From JAWKSY01 sp041402125 (GTDB lineage: Bacteria; Planctomycetota; GCA-002687715; DRQF01), in the NCBI GenBank assembly GCA_041402125.1, contig JAWKSY010000002.1, positions 62,001-126,000 of the forward strand: a stretch of DNA of 64,000 nt, read 5' to 3'. A program made the position numbers and the translations under genes. The number at the start of each line of letters is the position of its first letter. Position 1 is the stretch's first letter. Under the pieces are notes generated by a model. That model worked only from the letters and a program-made list of their open reading frames with translations, did no database searches and was not told where the DNA came from. This document shows, piece by piece, positions 62,300 through 64,000 of this stretch.

Positions 62300-63193
62300 C
62301 TACCGCGCGCGCAGCACCACCGCGTCCTGCCAGTTGTCGATGTCGGCCACGCGGTGCTCGACGATGTCGAAGTGGCGCGAGTAGAGCTCGGCGACGTAGT
62401 CGGGGTGGATGAAGGAGACGCCGTAGAGATCGTTCGTCAGGTGGCCGCCGGCCTGGGGGATGAAGCCGAAGCCGCGCTCCTCGAGAACCTTCTTCGCGGC
62501 GGCCTCGAAGAGATCGCGATCGACCTCGATCATGTCGAACATCATCTGCTCGTTGCGCGCGCGCTCGAGGGCGTGGAGTCCGTGCATGGTGAGGATGGCG
62601 TGGCCGCCCGGGCGCATGATGCGCGCCAGCTCCTCGAGCCAGGCGGTCTGGCTGCGCTCGGAGAGGTGCGAGAAGACCGAGACCGAGAAGACGAGATCGA
62701 ACTGGTCGTCCTCGTAGACCGTCCGGGGCAGCTCGGCGTTGACCTCGTAGCTCCCGAAGGGCATCTCCTTGCGGCACCACTCGATCGCGTCGCGATCGAC
62801 GTCGCAGCCGAAGAACTCCGCCTCGTTCACGTGACGGATGAAGCAGCGCAGCCCGCGGCCGGGGCCGCATCCGAAGTCGAGGACGCGCGAGACCTCGCCC
62901 AGCGTGAGCCCGAGATCGGCGAGGATCTTCATGACCATCTGGTAGGTCGAGGCTGCCGTCAGCAGGTAGCCCCAGTCGTTCGTCGTGTTCGAGAAGCGGT
63001 AGATCTCGGCCGGCGGGATGGGCGGCAGGAGGGCGGCGATCCCGTCGAGATCGCGACGGCCGTGCGTGTTGAGCCAGGCCCAGTACTCCGGACCGCGCGG
63101 GTCGGGAAAGGCCTCTCGCAGGTGAATCCAGTGGTCCCAGGCCGCGCCGCCGAGTTCGGCCAGCCGTTCGAGTCGCTCGTCGAGGTTGCTCAC
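62300..63193 (-). CDS. Class I SAM-dependent methyltransferase
   Basis: 297 residues from a GTG at 63193 with GGGAGA upstream. Motif I VLDFGCGPGRGLR, motif II acid in FFGCDVDRDAIEWC, FDLVFSVSVFSHL, and MRPGGHAILTMHG post-motif. N-terminal 75 residues (EYWAWLNTHGRRDLDGIAAL) may hold the substrate site. Small-molecule or glycan methylation is possible; substrate unknown. Ends with TAG. Confidence 0.88.
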   Translation of the reverse strand: MSNLDERLERLAELGGAAWDHWIHLREAFPDPRGPEYWAWLNTHGRRDLDGIAALLPPIPPAEIYRFSNTTNDWGYLLTAASTYQMVMKILADLGLTLGEVSRVLDFGCGPGRGLRCFIRHVNEAEFFGCDVDRDAIEWCRKEMPFGSYEVNAELPRTVYEDDQFDLVFSVSVFSHLSERSQTAWLEELARIMRPGGHAILTMHGLHALERARNEQMMFDMIEVDRDLFEAAAKKVLEERGFGFIPQAGGHLTNDLYGVSFIHPDYVAELYSRHFDIVEHRVADIDNWQDAVVLRAR

Positions 63194-63467
63194 GTCCGTC
63201 TCCCGCGTTCGAGCCGGATCATGCCGGAGTGGGGGTGGAGCCGCAAGGTCGGTGCGATTCGGAAGGTTCCTCGCGCGTTCGGCCTCGGTCGCCGTCCTCG
63301 CCGTCGCCGGAGTCGTTTCACTGCTGCGGGATTCGAGGCGGCGGCTCGCGCTCCGGGTCCGCTTCGGCCGGCGAGTCCACCGCGGGAGTCGGGTGAGAGA
63401 AGTCCGAACTCCCCGGTGAACGCGCCGTTGCGAGCCAGCGCGGAGCGGGAGATCTGAGAGGCGGCGG

Positions 63468-64000
63468 GTGTCGAGATTCCTTTTCGTTCTGGTGTCCCTC
63501 GCGGCGGTCGTGTCGGCGCAGTCCTACCCCGCGTGGATGGAGGACGCTCGGCACCAGGGTCCCTTCGTTCCCACCGAGGCGATTCCCGGTCGGGGCCCGG
63601 AATTCGGACTCTGGTTCTCCCGAGATCGTCGGATGATCCCGGCCGACCCGGTCACGATCTTCTACTCGACGACGAGCGGAGAACTCGCGGTCGCCGATCG
63701 AAGGTCGGGCACGCTCGTGCGTCGGTCCTGGTCGAGCGGGCTCGATCGCGTGTACTCGATGGAGCTCCTGACGAGTCAGGGCGAGTTCCCTGTCCGCTTC
63801 CTCCTGTGCGGGCGAAGCGACGTGCGGAAGGGCTGCGTCGTCCGCCGTCTCACCGTGTCGGCGGCCGGCGAGCCGGCCTTCGAGTCGGTCGGCCCCGCTT
63901 CCGCTCCCGAAGAGCTCTGGACGGCCGCCTCGGCGATCGGTTCCTCGGTGTATCTGATCGACGCGAACGGCCTGGTCGGGCGACGGATGATCGACACCGA
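63468..64000 (+). CDS. Secreted protein, C-terminus beyond window
   Basis: GTG at 63468 with GAGAGG upstream; open to the window end (177 codons). Signal peptide FLFVLVSLAAVVSAQ, cleavage expected after SAQ. Mature part is strand-rich (GPEFGLWFSRDRRMIPADPV, SGELAVADRRSGTLVRRSW, FPVRFLLCGRSDVRKGCVVR, GSSVYLIDANGLVGRRMI) with a beta-propeller look (repeated D-x-x-x-G turns), but no calcium loops. Not recognised. Confidence 0.65.
   Translation, partial: MSRFLFVLVSLAAVVSAQSYPAWMEDARHQGPFVPTEAIPGRGPEFGLWFSRDRRMIPADPVTIFYSTTSGELAVADRRSGTLVRRSWSSGLDRVYSMELLTSQGEFPVRFLLCGRSDVRKGCVVRRLTVSAAGEPAFESVGPASAPEELWTAASAIGSSVYLIDANGLVGRRMIDT

Overview
The window is very GC-rich DNA, densely coded on both strands. 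I infer a member of the phylum Planctomycetota, probably one of its deep-branching, poorly cultured lineages. The grounds are four secreted FG-GAP/integrin-repeat proteins, three Ser/Thr kinases (two fused to SUMF1/formylglycine-enzyme-like domains, one carrying an FHA domain), many orphan lipoproteins and membrane proteins, and normal bacterial core genes. No 16S or other decisive marker lies here, so the assignment is inference.

Layout. 1-3.9 kb: a leftward sigma-54 two-component system (cytosolic histidine kinase, NtrC-type activator) followed by a TPR-like membrane protein. 4.2-5.8 kb: FG-GAP protein. 5.8-10.9 kb: leftward run of yggS-type PLP protein, FHA-kinase (interrupted by an in-frame amber codon), purine nucleoside phosphorylase and purN. 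11-12.4 kb: beta-propeller lipoprotein with a strong promoter and terminator, then a patch of 76-bp repeats. 12.7-18.5 kb: core metabolism, with tilS leftward and gap-pgk-rpe-accD plus tRNA-Asn rightward. 18.9-24.3 kb: a mobile cluster made of a three-gene transposon that appears to encode two different DDE integrases, and an IS3-family element (with a textbook -1 frameshift signal) sitting inside the remnant of an IS5-like element.

24.4-31.3 kb and 34.8-36.6 kb are accessory: small orphan genes, several resembling immunity proteins (one MafI-like), around a large uncharacterised protein. Several genes here carry single-base frameshifts, mostly at runs of G, which look like assembly errors or recent decay. 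31.4-43.9 kb mixes FG-GAP proteins, lipoproteins, a class III nucleotide cyclase, an extradiol-dioxygenase-like enzyme and small membrane proteins. 44-49.8 kb holds two tandem kinase-SUMF1 proteins. 49.9-51 kb is a lone nucleotidyltransferase whose start codon abuts a perfect 12-bp inverted repeat. 51-64 kb has an aminotransferase, a cluster of paralogous membrane-anchored proteins, another FG-GAP protein, a metallophosphoesterase, a methyltransferase and the start of a secreted protein.

How the parts relate: the glycolysis block (gap, pgk), rpe and accD look like one transcription unit for central carbon and lipid precursor supply. The kinases, cyclase and two-component system show heavy investment in signalling. 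The FG-GAP proteins and lipoproteins suggest an elaborate cell surface. The mobile cluster next to the orphan/immunity-like genes marks 18.9-36.6 kb as the accessory part. The best candidates for something new are the two-integrase transposon, the immunity-like gene array and the palindrome-controlled nucleotidyltransferase.
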